DNA of 64,000 nucleotides from Profundibacterium mesophilum KAUST100406-0324. Its GTDB lineage: Bacteria > Pseudomonadota > Alphaproteobacteria > Rhodobacterales > Rhodobacteraceae. Position 1 is the stretch's first letter; each line of letters opens with the position of its first letter. The stretch spans positions 186,001-250,000 of the forward strand of contig NZ_APKE01000014.1 of NCBI RefSeq assembly GCF_009835145.1. Reading direction: 5' to 3'. Position numbers and translations under genes: made by a program. The notes below the pieces were generated by a model. The model did no database searches. It saw only the letters and a list, made by a program, of their open reading frames with translations, and was not told where the DNA came from. Of the stretch, positions 45,449 to 53,728 are shown in pieces.

Positions 45449-46252
45449 ATGCGGCGTGTCATCCATCTCTCCGATCTGCATTTCGGCCGTATCCGCGAGG
45501 ATCTCGTGGACCCGCTTCTTGCCACCATCACCGAGATCGATCCCGACCTGGTGATCGTTTCGGGCGATCTGACACAGCGTGCGCGCCGCCGGCAATTCGC
45601 CCAGGCCCGCGCGTTCATCGACCGCATCACCGCTCCCGTCCTGACGGTTCCGGGCAATCACGACGTGCCGCTCGACAACCTGTGGGTGCGGTTGCTGCGG
45701 CCCTTCGCGCGCTACCGGGAGATCATCAATCCCGCTCTCGAGCCGGACTGGTCGGATGAAGAGATCAACGTGATCGGCGTCAACACGGTCAATCCCTTCG
45801 CCTGGCAGAGCGGCCTGATCCGGGGGCGCGCGGTCAAGCGGGTCTGCAAGGCCTTCGATCAGAACCGCCATCGCCGGATGCGTTTTGTCGCTTTGCATCA
45901 CCCGCTCGAACACGCCCCCGGCACCGAGAAGCGCCTGATGCGCGGGGCCCGCAAGGCCGCCGGCGTTCTGGCGGGATGCGGGGCCGATATCGTCCTGTGC
46001 GGCCACCTGCACGCCTGGCGCGCCGATCCCGTCCGCTCCGAGGCGAATGGCGGCGCGGTGCTGCTGGTGCAGGCGGGAACGGGCCTGTCCACCCGCCTGC
46101 GCGGAGAGGAGAACGACTTCAACTTGCTGGTCGTCGATGGTCCGAACCTGAGCATCATCCGTTACGTGGCGGGATCGGAGCCGCGGTTCGAGGCCGAAAG
46201 CGAACGGCGCTTCCGCCGCGACGGGGCGGATTGGAACCGGGTCATCGGCTGA
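45449..46252 (+). CDS. Calcineurin-like metallophosphoesterase
   Basis: 267 residues, cyclic-nucleotide phosphodiesterase-like (CpdA/class III) pattern: HLSDLHFG (DLH), VSGDLTQRAR (GDLT), VPGNHDVPL (GNHD), and later LHHPLE and CGHLHAWR. It may hydrolyse a cyclic nucleotide or phospholipid-derived diester. It begins 1 nt after the lipid-kinase stop (TGACATG), so expression is coupled to the kinase. Confidence 0.87.
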   Translation: MRRVIHLSDLHFGRIREDLVDPLLATITEIDPDLVIVSGDLTQRARRRQFAQARAFIDRITAPVLTVPGNHDVPLDNLWVRLLRPFARYREIINPALEPDWSDEEINVIGVNTVNPFAWQSGLIRGRAVKRVCKAFDQNRHRRMRFVALHHPLEHAPGTEKRLMRGARKAAGVLAGCGADIVLCGHLHAWRADPVRSEANGGAVLLVQAGTGLSTRLRGEENDFNLLVVDGPNLSIIRYVAGSEPRFEAESERRFRRDGADWNRVIG

Positions 46253-46598
46253 CGGGGCGCGCTTTCGGTCGGCGCGAAGGGGATCACGCGGTGGCCGAAT
46301 CTGCGACGTGGCGCAGCCGCCTGGCCGGGTTGGCCGGGCATGGGGGGCGCGGCCCGACGGAAAGCGTATCGGCCGGAAACGGGGCAGGCTGGGCGCAGGG
46401 CCGATCGCCGGGGCGGGGGAATGTGACCGCCGGCCGGGAGCTTGGTCCGTTGCACGGCTCCCGCGCCGACGTCACGTTTCGTCATTGGAAATCCGTAGCG
46501 TGAAATTATCACCGACTTGTTGGATGGTGACGACGTCATGGTACACGAGAAGGCATCGATCACTCCAATCCAATAATTGTATGTTAAGTATACCCGGG
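46253..46598. other. Intergenic region upstream of LysR gene
   Basis: 346 bp without a recognised gene. The left part is GC-rich; the last 120 bp are AT-rich and hold the promoter. An 11-bp near-palindrome TGACGACGTCA (46528-46538) about 60 bp ahead of the LysR start could be an autoregulatory operator. Confidence 0.45.
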
Positions 46599-47534
46599 AT
46601 GAATTTTGCATCTTTCGATCTCAATCTCCTGCGTGTCCTCGACGCCCTGCTGCGCGAGGGCTCTACCGTGCGGGCCAGCGAACGGATCGGCCTGTCGCAG
46701 CCGGCGGTTTCGGCGGCGCTCGGCCGATTGCGCCACGCGCTCGGCGATCCGCTCTTCGTGCGCAAGGGGCAGGGGCTCGAGCCGACGGATTTCGCGCGCG
46801 ACCTCGCGATCCCCTTGCGCAAGGAACTCGACAACCTGGAGGCCATGCTCTGCGGGCCGTCGCAATTCGAGCCGCGCAGCGCCGAGTTGACCTTCAAGAT
46901 CACCGGAAACGACTTCTTCGCCGAAATGCTGATGCCGCGCCTGGCCAATGAGCTGTCATGCCGTGCGCCCGGAATGCGCATCCAGCTCGTCGACGTGGTT
47001 CCCGGCCGTTATGTGGAGCCGCTGGAGCAGTATCGCGTCGACCTGGGGCTGATCCCCGAGGTCGCCTATCCCGACTGGGTCGAGTCGCAGCCGGTCTTCC
47101 GCTCGAACTTCCTCGTAATCGCGGCCAGCGGTCACCGCGCCCTTGCCGCGGCGGGGCTGTCGGCGGGTGACACGGTCCCGCTCGACCTCTTTTGCGCGCT
47201 GGGGCATGTGCTCTTCTCGCCGGCGGGCAATATCGGCGCGATGGGTGATGCGGCCCTCGCGGCGGTCGGCCGGGAGCGGCGTGTCGTGATGACCCTGCCG
47301 GTCTTCTCCGGCGTCTGCTCGGCCGTCGCGCAGAGCGACAGGATCGCTCTCGTGCCCTCGCAACTGGCACGCCACATGGAGCGCCGGGCCCCGGTCGTCT
47401 GCTACAAGCCGCCGATGCCGATGCCGAGGGTCCAGCTCTCGATGTTCTGGCACAAGCGCAGCACGACCAATCCATCCCATATCTGGCTGCGCGGCGTGAT
47501 CGCGGACCTGCTCGCCCCGCTCGACGAGGCCTGA
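46599..47534 (+). CDS. LysR-family transcriptional regulator
   Basis: 311 residues. N-terminal winged helix-turn-helix typical of LysR (DLNLLRVLDALLREGSTVRASERIGLSQPAVSAALGRLR), closest to the NodD/SyrM-like subgroup by the FDLNLLRVLDAL start. The C-terminal periplasmic-binding-protein-like effector domain spans about 90-305. The target and effector are unknown; it sits upstream of asd in the same direction with 71 bp between, and whether it controls asd is speculative. Start at 46599 preferred; 46581 would add six residues. Confidence 0.9.
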   Translation: MNFASFDLNLLRVLDALLREGSTVRASERIGLSQPAVSAALGRLRHALGDPLFVRKGQGLEPTDFARDLAIPLRKELDNLEAMLCGPSQFEPRSAELTFKITGNDFFAEMLMPRLANELSCRAPGMRIQLVDVVPGRYVEPLEQYRVDLGLIPEVAYPDWVESQPVFRSNFLVIAASGHRALAAAGLSAGDTVPLDLFCALGHVLFSPAGNIGAMGDAALAAVGRERRVVMTLPVFSGVCSAVAQSDRIALVPSQLARHMERRAPVVCYKPPMPMPRVQLSMFWHKRSTTNPSHIWLRGVIADLLAPLDEA

Positions 47535-47605
47535 CCGCGCCGCCCCTTTCACCTTTCTGGGTCATGCAGTATGAAGCGCGCTGATCCGTCGTGAAGGAGG
47601 CCGAA

Positions 47606-48628
47606 ATGGGCTATCGAGTTGTCGTCGCGGGCGCCACGGGCAATGTGGGCCGCGAAATGCTGAACATCCTGGCCGAGCGCCAGTTTCCCGTGGACGAGAT
47701 CGCCGTCCTGGCGAGCCGCAAGTCGCTCGGGACGGAGGTCAGCTTCGGCGACAAGACCCTCAAGACCAAGGACCTCGCCACGTTCGACTTCTCCGGCTGG
47801 GACATGGCGCTCTTCGCGATCGGCTCCGACGCGACCAAGGAATACGCGCCCAAGGCGGCCAAGGCCGGCTGCGTCGTCATCGACAACAGCTCGCTCTACC
47901 GCTACGATCCCGAGGTGCCGCTGATCGTGCCGGAGGTGAATGCCGACGCGATCGAGGGATATTCGAAGAAGAACATCATCGCCAACCCCAACTGCTCGAC
48001 GGCGCAGATGGTGGTGGCGCTCAAGCCGCTGCATGACCGGGCCCGCATCAAGCGTGTCGTGGTGAGCACCTACCAGTCCGTCTCGGGCTCGGGCAAGGAA
48101 GGCATCGACGAGCTGTGGGATCAGACGAAATCGATCTACAACCCGGTCGATGACAAGCCCGCCAAGAAGTTCACCAAGCAGATCGCCTTCAACGTCATTC
48201 CGCATATCGACGTCTTCATGGAAGACGGCTCGACCAAGGAGGAATGGAAGATGGTGGTGGAGACCAAGAAGATCGTCGATCCGTCGATCAAGGTCACCGC
48301 GACCTGCGTGCGGGTTCCGGTCTTCGTGGGGCATGCCGAATCGATCAATATCGAGTTCGAGGACCATCTCGACGAGGCGGAGGCGCGCGACATCCTGCGC
48401 GAGGCACCCGGTGTCATGGTCGTCGACAAGCGCGAGGATGGCGGCTACGTCACGCCCATCGAATGCGTCGGCGATTTCGCGACCTTCATCAGCCGCATCC
48501 GCCAGGACAGCACGATCGACAACGGCATCAACCTGTGGTGCGTCTCGGACAACCTGCGCAAGGGTGCGGCGCTCAATGCGGTTCAGATCGCTGAGCTTCT
48601 CGGCAACCGGGTACTCAAGAAAGGCTGA
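47606..48628 (+). CDS. asd: Aspartate-semialdehyde dehydrogenase
   Basis: NADPH-dependent reduction of aspartyl phosphate to the semialdehyde, branch point for lysine/DAP, threonine and methionine. 340 residues, standard. The nucleotide-binding motif GATGNVGREM is at 9-18, the catalytic Cys130 in NPNCSTAQM and the active-site His243 in VFVGHAES. The ATG at 47606 has a strong GAAGGAGG site. A terminator follows. Confidence 0.96.
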   Translation: MGYRVVVAGATGNVGREMLNILAERQFPVDEIAVLASRKSLGTEVSFGDKTLKTKDLATFDFSGWDMALFAIGSDATKEYAPKAAKAGCVVIDNSSLYRYDPEVPLIVPEVNADAIEGYSKKNIIANPNCSTAQMVVALKPLHDRARIKRVVVSTYQSVSGSGKEGIDELWDQTKSIYNPVDDKPAKKFTKQIAFNVIPHIDVFMEDGSTKEEWKMVVETKKIVDPSIKVTATCVRVPVFVGHAESINIEFEDHLDEAEARDILREAPGVMVVDKREDGGYVTPIECVGDFATFISRIRQDSTIDNGINLWCVSDNLRKGAALNAVQIAELLGNRVLKKG

Positions 48629-48654
48629 CCCTCAGGGCCGAAGGCAGGAGCTGG

Positions 48655-48689
48655 CGGGCGCGCTCTCGGTGACGGGACGCGCCCGTTTT
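48655..48689 (+). terminator. Rho-independent terminator after asd
   Basis: An 8-bp perfect stem CGGGCGCG/CGCGCCCG (48655-48662 with 48678-48685) is followed by TTTT, 27 bp after the stop. Confidence 0.85.
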
Positions 48690-48858
48690 CATGGCCCCGG
48701 CCAATGGCGCAAAACGATATATACGAAAAAAGTTTCAAGCCTTTCCAACCTCATGGACATGTATACATGCGAACGTGTTGAATTTGCACTTTAGCGGTAA
48801 CTCTCCGAAAACCGTTTGCCTACAGTATCATACCCATCGTTGATCGGGCGTTGGGGTG
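48690..48858. other. AT-rich intergenic segment with 12-bp palindrome
   Basis: Clearly less GC-rich than the surroundings. It contains a perfect 12-bp palindrome CATGTATACATG (48758-48769), an operator-like element, and promoter-like AT-rich sequence ahead of the small ORF at 48859. Confidence 0.45.
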
Positions 48859-49032
48859 ATGCGCGGCGGCGAATTCAGTGAGGATTTGGTGATGCTGTAT
48901 ATCTTGAGGGGGATGCTGAACGGGATCGGACGCCGACGCAAAAAGCGCGGCAAGGACGCCGGCGAGGTATCCCGCGATGAGCTACGTGCATTGTTCGCCG
49001 AGGATCTTTCCGCACCGCGGAGGGCCATATGA
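48859..49032 (+). CDS. Possible 57-aa small basic protein
   Basis: Open frame MRGGEFSEDLVMLYILRGML..., with a hydrophobic start, a GRRRKKRGKD basic stretch and an acidic C-terminal helix. An in-frame ATG at 48892 has GTGAGGAT upstream. Its stop overlaps the next ORF by ATGA. About 72% of its codons end in G or C by my count, lower than the neighbouring genes, so it could be acquired DNA or noncoding. No family recognised. Confidence 0.4.
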   Translation: MRGGEFSEDLVMLYILRGMLNGIGRRRKKRGKDAGEVSRDELRALFAEDLSAPRRAI

Positions 49033-49319
49033 TGAGCATCCATTCGCAACTCGCCTTCGATGGCATTCCGGCGTCCGTGGAGGATGTCGCGCCCGCCGCG
49101 CCGACATGCGAGCCCGGTGCCGCGGCTTGCGGCGCGGACCTTCTCGCCACGGCGCGCATCGGCCGAGTGCGTGCGCTCGATACGCTTAGCCGCAACAAGG
49201 CGAACTTCTTTCATTCGCCGGTCGATACGCAAAGCAGTGCCAGCGTAGGAAACGTTCTGCACCGCCTGAAGCTTCGGCTTCCAATCTCGTCGCCGGCCGG
49301 CCTGGCAGCCGCAGGGTAA
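49029..49319 (+). CDS. Possible 96-aa hypothetical protein
   Basis: Open frame of 96 residues starting MMSIHSQLAFDG, overlapping the previous small ORF by 4 nt (ATGA). Ala/Pro-rich N half with several Cys, a VGNVLHRLKLRLP C half. The start lies just after CGGAGGG, a usable Shine-Dalgarno. No known domain. The coupling with its neighbour is the main argument for its being real. Confidence 0.35.
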   Translation: MMSIHSQLAFDGIPASVEDVAPAAPTCEPGAAACGADLLATARIGRVRALDTLSRNKANFFHSPVDTQSSASVGNVLHRLKLRLPISSPAGLAAAG

Positions 49320-49494
49320 TGCCGCGAAGACGGCACCCATGCGGGCGCGGCCACGTCGCTCGTCACGACGGTCATGGCAGGGCCGCCGGGGACATGGCGC
49401 GCCACCGGCCAGGACGCGGGACCGGGCGCGGGGCAGGGCATGATGCGGGACAGGCAGGGCGAGGGGCGGGCCGCGACTTGTGTCGTGACGGGGG
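49320..49494. other. Intergenic, no gene recognised
   Basis: Very GC-rich sequence between the hypothetical ORF and the carbonic anhydrase hairpin. Short frames on both strands, none convincing. Confidence 0.4.
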
Positions 49495-49536
49495 CCGTTC
49501 GCCGCGCGCGCCGGGACGGGTGCGCGCGGCGAACGG
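49495..49536 (-). terminator. 15-bp perfect hairpin after carbonic anhydrase gene
   Basis: Arms CCGTTCGCCGCGCGC (49495-49509) and GCGCGCGGCGAACGG (49522-49536) pair perfectly with a 12-nt loop, four bases after the carbonic anhydrase stop. No U tract. Confidence 0.6.
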
Positions 49537-49540
49537 GCGG

Positions 49541-50188
49541 TCAGACTGGCTTGAAGGCGCTGCCGGCCGGATCGTAGGCCAGGAGGCTTCCTTCTGCGAT
49601 ATCGGTCCACAGGCCATGCAGGCTCAGCTCCCCCGCCTCGACGCGCGAGGCGACGAAAGGGAAGCTCATCAGGTTCTCGAGGGAGGTGACGACCGCCGCC
49701 TGCTCGAAGGCCTGGAGGCGGTCCGGTCTTTCGCCCTGCGGCAGCTCCTCGAACCGGGGACGCAGGATGTCCATCCACCGGCCCACGAAACTCGTGGGCT
49801 CCTCGAGCTCGGGCGCGTCGCCCGAACACATGTCGTAGCAGCCCTGGACGCCGCCGCAGCGCGAGTGACCGAGCACGATGACATGCGCGACCTTCAGCGC
49901 CTGGACCGCGTATTCGACCGCGGCGGAGGTGCCGTGCTGGTTTCCGTCGGGCTGGTAGGGCGGGACGAGATTGGCGATGTTGCGGTGGATGAAGAATTCA
50001 CCCTGCTCAGCGCCGAAGATCGAGGTGACGTGCACCCGGCTGTCACAGCAGGAGATCACCATGGCACGCGGCCTCTGGCCTTCCTCGGCGAGGCGCCGAT
50101 ACCACTGCATGCTGTCCTGGAACGTGGTCGCGCGCCAGCCGTGGTAGCGTTGGGCCAGGTAGGCGGGAAGCGGTTTCGCTGGTGTCAT
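49541..50188 (-). CDS. Beta-class carbonic anhydrase
   Basis: Zinc enzyme interconverting CO2 and bicarbonate. 215 residues. Zinc ligands and the active-site dyad are visible: Cys47, Asp49 and Arg51 in ISCCDSRV, His108 and Cys111 in GHSRCGG. No signal peptide, so cytoplasmic; it would supply bicarbonate to carboxylases. The start at 50188 gives the family N terminus. Divergent from the 126-aa protein gene. Confidence 0.94.
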   Translation of the reverse strand: MTPAKPLPAYLAQRYHGWRATTFQDSMQWYRRLAEEGQRPRAMVISCCDSRVHVTSIFGAEQGEFFIHRNIANLVPPYQPDGNQHGTSAAVEYAVQALKVAHVIVLGHSRCGGVQGCYDMCSGDAPELEEPTSFVGRWMDILRPRFEELPQGERPDRLQAFEQAAVVTSLENLMSFPFVASRVEAGELSLHGLWTDIAEGSLLAYDPAGSAFKPV

Positions 50189-50324
50189 TGGGGGCTCCGC
50201 TGATGTCCGTTTCTTCGAAAGGGGCATCCGCGGATGCCCGATGGAACTGCCCGTTGCTACAGCAGCCCGCATTCGATCCGCAAGGGCACAGGCCGTGCCG
50301 CCACGACAAGAATAGGACGACTTC

Positions 50325-50705
50325 ATGAGCAATGTCATTCCCTTCATCGCGCGTGGCGAGCCGGGCAATCTCACGGTGTTCGAGATGGACATCCTAGCCA
50401 GCCGCCTGGCCGATCCGCGCGACGCGCTGCGCATCGTGGGAGAAATCCGCGACCTTCAGACGACCTTGCTATGCAGCGTCGATGCCTACCGGGCGGGGCG
50501 GATGTCCGAGCTTCGCGCGCTGATGCAGCAGATCTGCGGCGCCGCGCGCAGGCTCGATCTGAAACGGCTCTCGCAGGTGAGCCGAATGGCCAGGCGCTTG
50601 GCGCTCGAGGACGACGGCGCTGCGCTCGCGGCCGTGATGGCGCGCCTCGCGCGGCTGGGCGAGGGGGGCGAGATGCTGGCAAGCGGCAGGGACCGGCACG
50701 GATGA
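50325..50705 (+). CDS. Conserved helical protein of unknown function, 126 aa
   Basis: Not recognised. All-helical, starting MSNVIPFIARG, then a helix FEMDILASRLADPRDALRIVGEI, a Leu/Arg-rich helix pair (RALMQQICGAARRLDLKRLSQVSRMARRLA) and a final Ala-rich helix. TAGGACG lies before the ATG. Upstream of the aminopeptidase gene, same strand, 71 bp. No catalytic or DNA-binding motif evident. Confidence 0.65.
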   Translation: MSNVIPFIARGEPGNLTVFEMDILASRLADPRDALRIVGEIRDLQTTLLCSVDAYRAGRMSELRALMQQICGAARRLDLKRLSQVSRMARRLALEDDGAALAAVMARLARLGEGGEMLASGRDRHG

Positions 50706-50776
50706 TCCGCAGGGGTTGCGGGCCCTGACACGCGCTGTAGTGTCGGCGAACCGAAAGCCTATGAAAGTCCCGGCTC

Positions 50777-52162
50777 ATGTCCCTGAAATTCGCCGACGAG
50801 ACCCCCGATGCCCTGCCGATCCACATGCTGGGGCCGGACGAGCTTGCGCCCTGGCTGGCGCAGCAGCCCGAGCGCGTGCGCAGCTGGGTCGAGGCGAACG
50901 GCTTTTCGGCGGCGAGCGGCGCGATGGTGCTGATCCCTTCCGAAGAGGGCCGGCCGGAGGCGGCGCTCGTCGGGCTCGGACCCGCGTCGCGGCGTGGCCG
51001 CGACCGTTTCGTTCTGGCACAGGCGCGCGCCTCGTTGCCGGAGGGCGTCTGGCGGCTCGCGAGCCGGCATGGCGCGCAGTTGCGCGGCGAGTCGGCGCTG
51101 GGATGGCTCCTGGCGGGATACCGCTTCGGCCGCTACGCCGAGGCATCGTTTCCCAAAGCCTCGATGACCTGTCCGCAGGGGTGCGATCGCACCCATTTCG
51201 AGACGGTGGCCGCCGGGGAGGCGCTGACCCGCGACCTGATCAACACGCCTTCCAACGACATGGGGCCGGACGAGCTTGAGGCGGCGGCCCGGGCGCTTGC
51301 CGATGCGTTCGGCGCCGATATGGATGTCACTCGCGGCGACGAGCTTCTGGAGCGGAACCTGCCCTTGATCCACGCGGTCGGGCGGGCCTCGAGCCGGGCG
51401 CCGCGCCTGATCGACATGAGCTGGGGCGAGACCGGCCCGACGGTCGTCTTGGTCGGCAAGGGCGTATGTTTCGATACCGGCGGCCTCAACCTCAAGCCGG
51501 GCGCGTCCATGGGCACGATGAAGAAGGACATGGGCGGCGCCGCGACGGTTCTGGGCCTCGCGCGGATGATCATGAGCCAGACGCTGCGCCTGCGGCTCAG
51601 GGTCCTGATCCCGGCCGTCGAGAACTCGGTCTCCGGCAATGCCTTCCGCCCGGGCGACATCCTGCCCTCGCGCAAGGGACTGTCCGTCGAGATCAACAAC
51701 ACCGACGCCGAGGGGCGCCTCGTTCTCGCCGATGCGATCGCGCTCGCGGTCGAGGAGACGCCAGACCTGCTGATCTCGATGGCCACCCTGACGGGCGCGG
51801 CGCGCGTGGCCCTCGGCCCGGACATCGCGCCGTTCTTCACCGATGACGAACCGCTGGCGGAGGCGCTTTCGGCCGCGGGGCGGGACGGGGCCGATCCGGT
51901 CTGGCGCCTTCCCTTCTGGGAGCCCTACGAGCCGATGATCGAGCCCGGGATCGCCGATCTCGACAATGCGCCCAAGGGGGGATTTGCCGGGGCGATCACC
52001 GCCGCGCTCTTCTTGCGCAGATTCGCCGAAGGTGTGCCGCGCTACGCCCATTTCGACATCTATGGCTGGCAGCCCAGCGCGGCGCCGGGGCGGCCAAAGG
52101 GCGGCGTGGGGCAGGGCGCGCGGGCGATCCTGGGCGCGCTCCCGGACGTGCTGGGCCTGTGA
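50777..52162 (+). CDS. Leucyl aminopeptidase family protein (M17)
   Basis: 461 residues. The C-terminal catalytic M17 domain contains the zinc-binding signature NTDAEGRLVL (about 313-322) and the KGVCFDTGGLNLKPG block with the metal-binding Lys and Asp. The N-terminal domain is short compared with PepA. It removes N-terminal residues from peptides in the cytoplasm. Its stop overlaps the NlpC/P60 gene start (GTGA), suggesting both serve peptide or murein-peptide recycling. Confidence 0.92.
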   Translation: MSLKFADETPDALPIHMLGPDELAPWLAQQPERVRSWVEANGFSAASGAMVLIPSEEGRPEAALVGLGPASRRGRDRFVLAQARASLPEGVWRLASRHGAQLRGESALGWLLAGYRFGRYAEASFPKASMTCPQGCDRTHFETVAAGEALTRDLINTPSNDMGPDELEAAARALADAFGADMDVTRGDELLERNLPLIHAVGRASSRAPRLIDMSWGETGPTVVLVGKGVCFDTGGLNLKPGASMGTMKKDMGGAATVLGLARMIMSQTLRLRLRVLIPAVENSVSGNAFRPGDILPSRKGLSVEINNTDAEGRLVLADAIALAVEETPDLLISMATLTGAARVALGPDIAPFFTDDEPLAEALSAAGRDGADPVWRLPFWEPYEPMIEPGIADLDNAPKGGFAGAITAALFLRRFAEGVPRYAHFDIYGWQPSAAPGRPKGGVGQGARAILGALPDVLGL

Positions 52163-53004
52163 CGGACCGGCGCCTCACCCCCGCGAACGGCCGCGTCGCG
52201 GCGGCGCATCTGAAGGGTCTCGTCTCGGCGGAGCGCTTTGCCGAGGGCACGCCGCGCCGCGTCGTGGTCCCGGTGGCCGATCTGTGGGCCCGGCCCGATG
52301 CCGGCGCGCGCGAGCGGCAGCTCGTCTGGGGCGAGGCGGTGACTGTCTATGACGAGAGCGGGGGCATGGCCTTCATCCAGGCCGCGCGCGACGGTTATGT
52401 CGGCTATGTCCCCGAAGCGGCCCTGGGTGCGCCCGAGGACATCACCCACACCGTCTCGGTTCCCGCGACGCATCTCTACCCCGTGCCCGACATGAAGCAT
52501 CCCGGTGCGCAGCATCTCTCCTTCGGGGCACGGCTCAGGATCGTGTCGGCCTCGGCTGACGGCACGTTCTTCGAGACCTCCGAGGGCCGGTTCGTGCCGC
52601 GCCCGCATGTCCGTCCCGCAAGGGCGCCCTTCACCGATCCGGTCGCCGTGGCACAGCTTTTCTTCGGGGTGCCCTATCTGTGGGGCGGCAACTCGGTGCT
52701 CGGGATCGACTGTTCGGGCCTGGTGCAGATGGGCTGTCTCGCGGCGGGCATCGCCTGCCCGGGCGACAGCGACCTGCAGGAGGCCGAGCTTGGCGCGGCC
52801 CTCGCACCCGGCAGCCCGCAGATGCGGGGCGATCTTCTCTTCTGGCGCGGCCACGTGGCCCTGGCCGTCGACGAGGACGTCCTGATCCACGCCAATGCCC
52901 ATCACATGGCGGTCGCCTACGAGCCGGCGGCGGAGGCTATTGCCAGGATCGAGGAGCAGGGCGGTGGCCCGGTCACCTCGCAGCGGCGGCTGCCGCGAAG
53001 CTAG
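52159..53004 (+). CDS. NlpC/P60-family peptidase with SH3-like domains
   Basis: 281 residues. Two bacterial SH3-like segments (about 36-90 and 98-150) precede an NlpC/P60 domain with the catalytic Cys185 in IDCSGLVQ, His232 in RGHVALA and the third polar residue His244 in HANAHH. Such enzymes cleave D-Glu-DAP bonds in murein peptides. No signal peptide is visible, so it may act on recycled peptides in the cytoplasm. Starts at GTG, overlapping the aminopeptidase stop. Confidence 0.88.
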   Translation: MTDRRLTPANGRVAAAHLKGLVSAERFAEGTPRRVVVPVADLWARPDAGARERQLVWGEAVTVYDESGGMAFIQAARDGYVGYVPEAALGAPEDITHTVSVPATHLYPVPDMKHPGAQHLSFGARLRIVSASADGTFFETSEGRFVPRPHVRPARAPFTDPVAVAQLFFGVPYLWGGNSVLGIDCSGLVQMGCLAAGIACPGDSDLQEAELGAALAPGSPQMRGDLLFWRGHVALAVDEDVLIHANAHHMAVAYEPAAEAIARIEEQGGGPVTSQRRLPRS

Positions 53005-53020
53005 GCACGGGCCCCGGCGC

Positions 53021-53368
53021 TCACTCCACCGAACGGATCAGCTTGCGCTCGAGCACCCTGAGCACCGCCCGAAGGTCGTTTCCGCGCTTGAGGATCTGCC
53101 CGTCCATGCCGATCACGGCATATTGCCCCTGTCGCAGGCGCAGCTTTGGCCGCTTCTCGATCCTGTAGAGCGGATGTTCGGCGGTTCGGCGGAACACGGA
53201 GAAGATGGCGACATCACGCAAGAAAGACATGCCGTAATCGCGCCATTCGCCGATCGCGACCATCCGGCCGTAGAGCGTGAGAAGATGTCCCAGCTCGCCC
53301 CGGTCGAAGGCGACCTTCTCGTCGGGCTCTCTGCGGGGCGGAAGCGGGGTGGGAGACTGAACCGTCAT
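53021..53368 (-). CDS. DUF2794 domain protein
   Basis: 115 residues matching DUF2794, an alphaproteobacterial family of unknown function: the conserved FDRGELGHLLTLYGRMVAIGEWRDY block, FSVFRRTAEHPLYRIEK and LRAVLRVLERKLIRS. Predicted soluble alpha/beta. The start at 53368 keeps a short Pro/Arg N terminus. Convergent with the NlpC gene, 16 bp apart. Confidence 0.82.
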   Translation of the reverse strand: MTVQSPTPLPPRREPDEKVAFDRGELGHLLTLYGRMVAIGEWRDYGMSFLRDVAIFSVFRRTAEHPLYRIEKRPKLRLRQGQYAVIGMDGQILKRGNDLRAVLRVLERKLIRSVE

Positions 53369-53491
53369 GCAGGGAAACTGGGGCTTCGCCGTCGGCTTGG
53401 CAAGGGGCGGCCGCGCCGCATGGGGGGGGCGCATCGAGCGTGCCGCGCGCGGCCACTGCCGGCCGGACCGCGGGCCGCTCCGGGCAGGCTG

Positions 53492-53513
53492 GCCTTCGGC
53501 GAAGGTATTTTCG
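53492..53513 (+). repeat. Intergenic repeat, copy 2 of 2
   Basis: The 22-bp core is identical to 4638-4659, including the CCTTC-GGC-GAAGG hairpin and TATTTTC tail, followed by a related GAAG..GAAGATG sequence. Probably a member of a dispersed intergenic element family. Confidence 0.6.
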
Positions 53514-53652
53514 CGAAGCTGAAGATGCGCGCGCGGCGCGCGGCGGGGCTGCCGCCGAATTGTCACGACATGGCCGCGCGACGGGCCAGAACCTTCCCTG
53601 CCCATGCCCCACCGAAAGGCGACAAGAAGGGCATAGCGACACCACGCTAGCT

Positions 53653-53694
53653 CCGGCTCCGCAGCCAAATGCCCCCACCAGCCTGCGGAGCCGG
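53653..53694. repeat. Inverted repeat, 12-bp perfect arms
   Basis: CCGGCTCCGCAG (53653-53664) pairs with CTGCGGAGCCGG (53683-53694) across an 18-nt spacer containing CCAAATGCCCCC. Noncoding, between DUF2794 and imuB. Confidence 0.6.
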
Positions 53695-53728
53695 GGCCGC
53701 CTTGGTCCTTTCGTCCGAAAGGGCCGTT

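Larger units (their letters stand above)
53369..53728. other. Intergenic region with repeats
   Basis: 360 bp with no gene recognised. It holds the second copy of the two-copy repeat (53492-53513), a 12-bp perfect inverted repeat (53653-53694) and a 7-bp hairpin CCTTTCG/CGAAAGG (53707-53722) close to the imuB stop. Confidence 0.5.

Noticed and set aside
46308-46598. N-terminal extension of the LysR protein by 97 residues
   Set aside because: LysR proteins start at the helix-turn-helix; the extension crosses AT-rich promoter sequence and resembles no protein.
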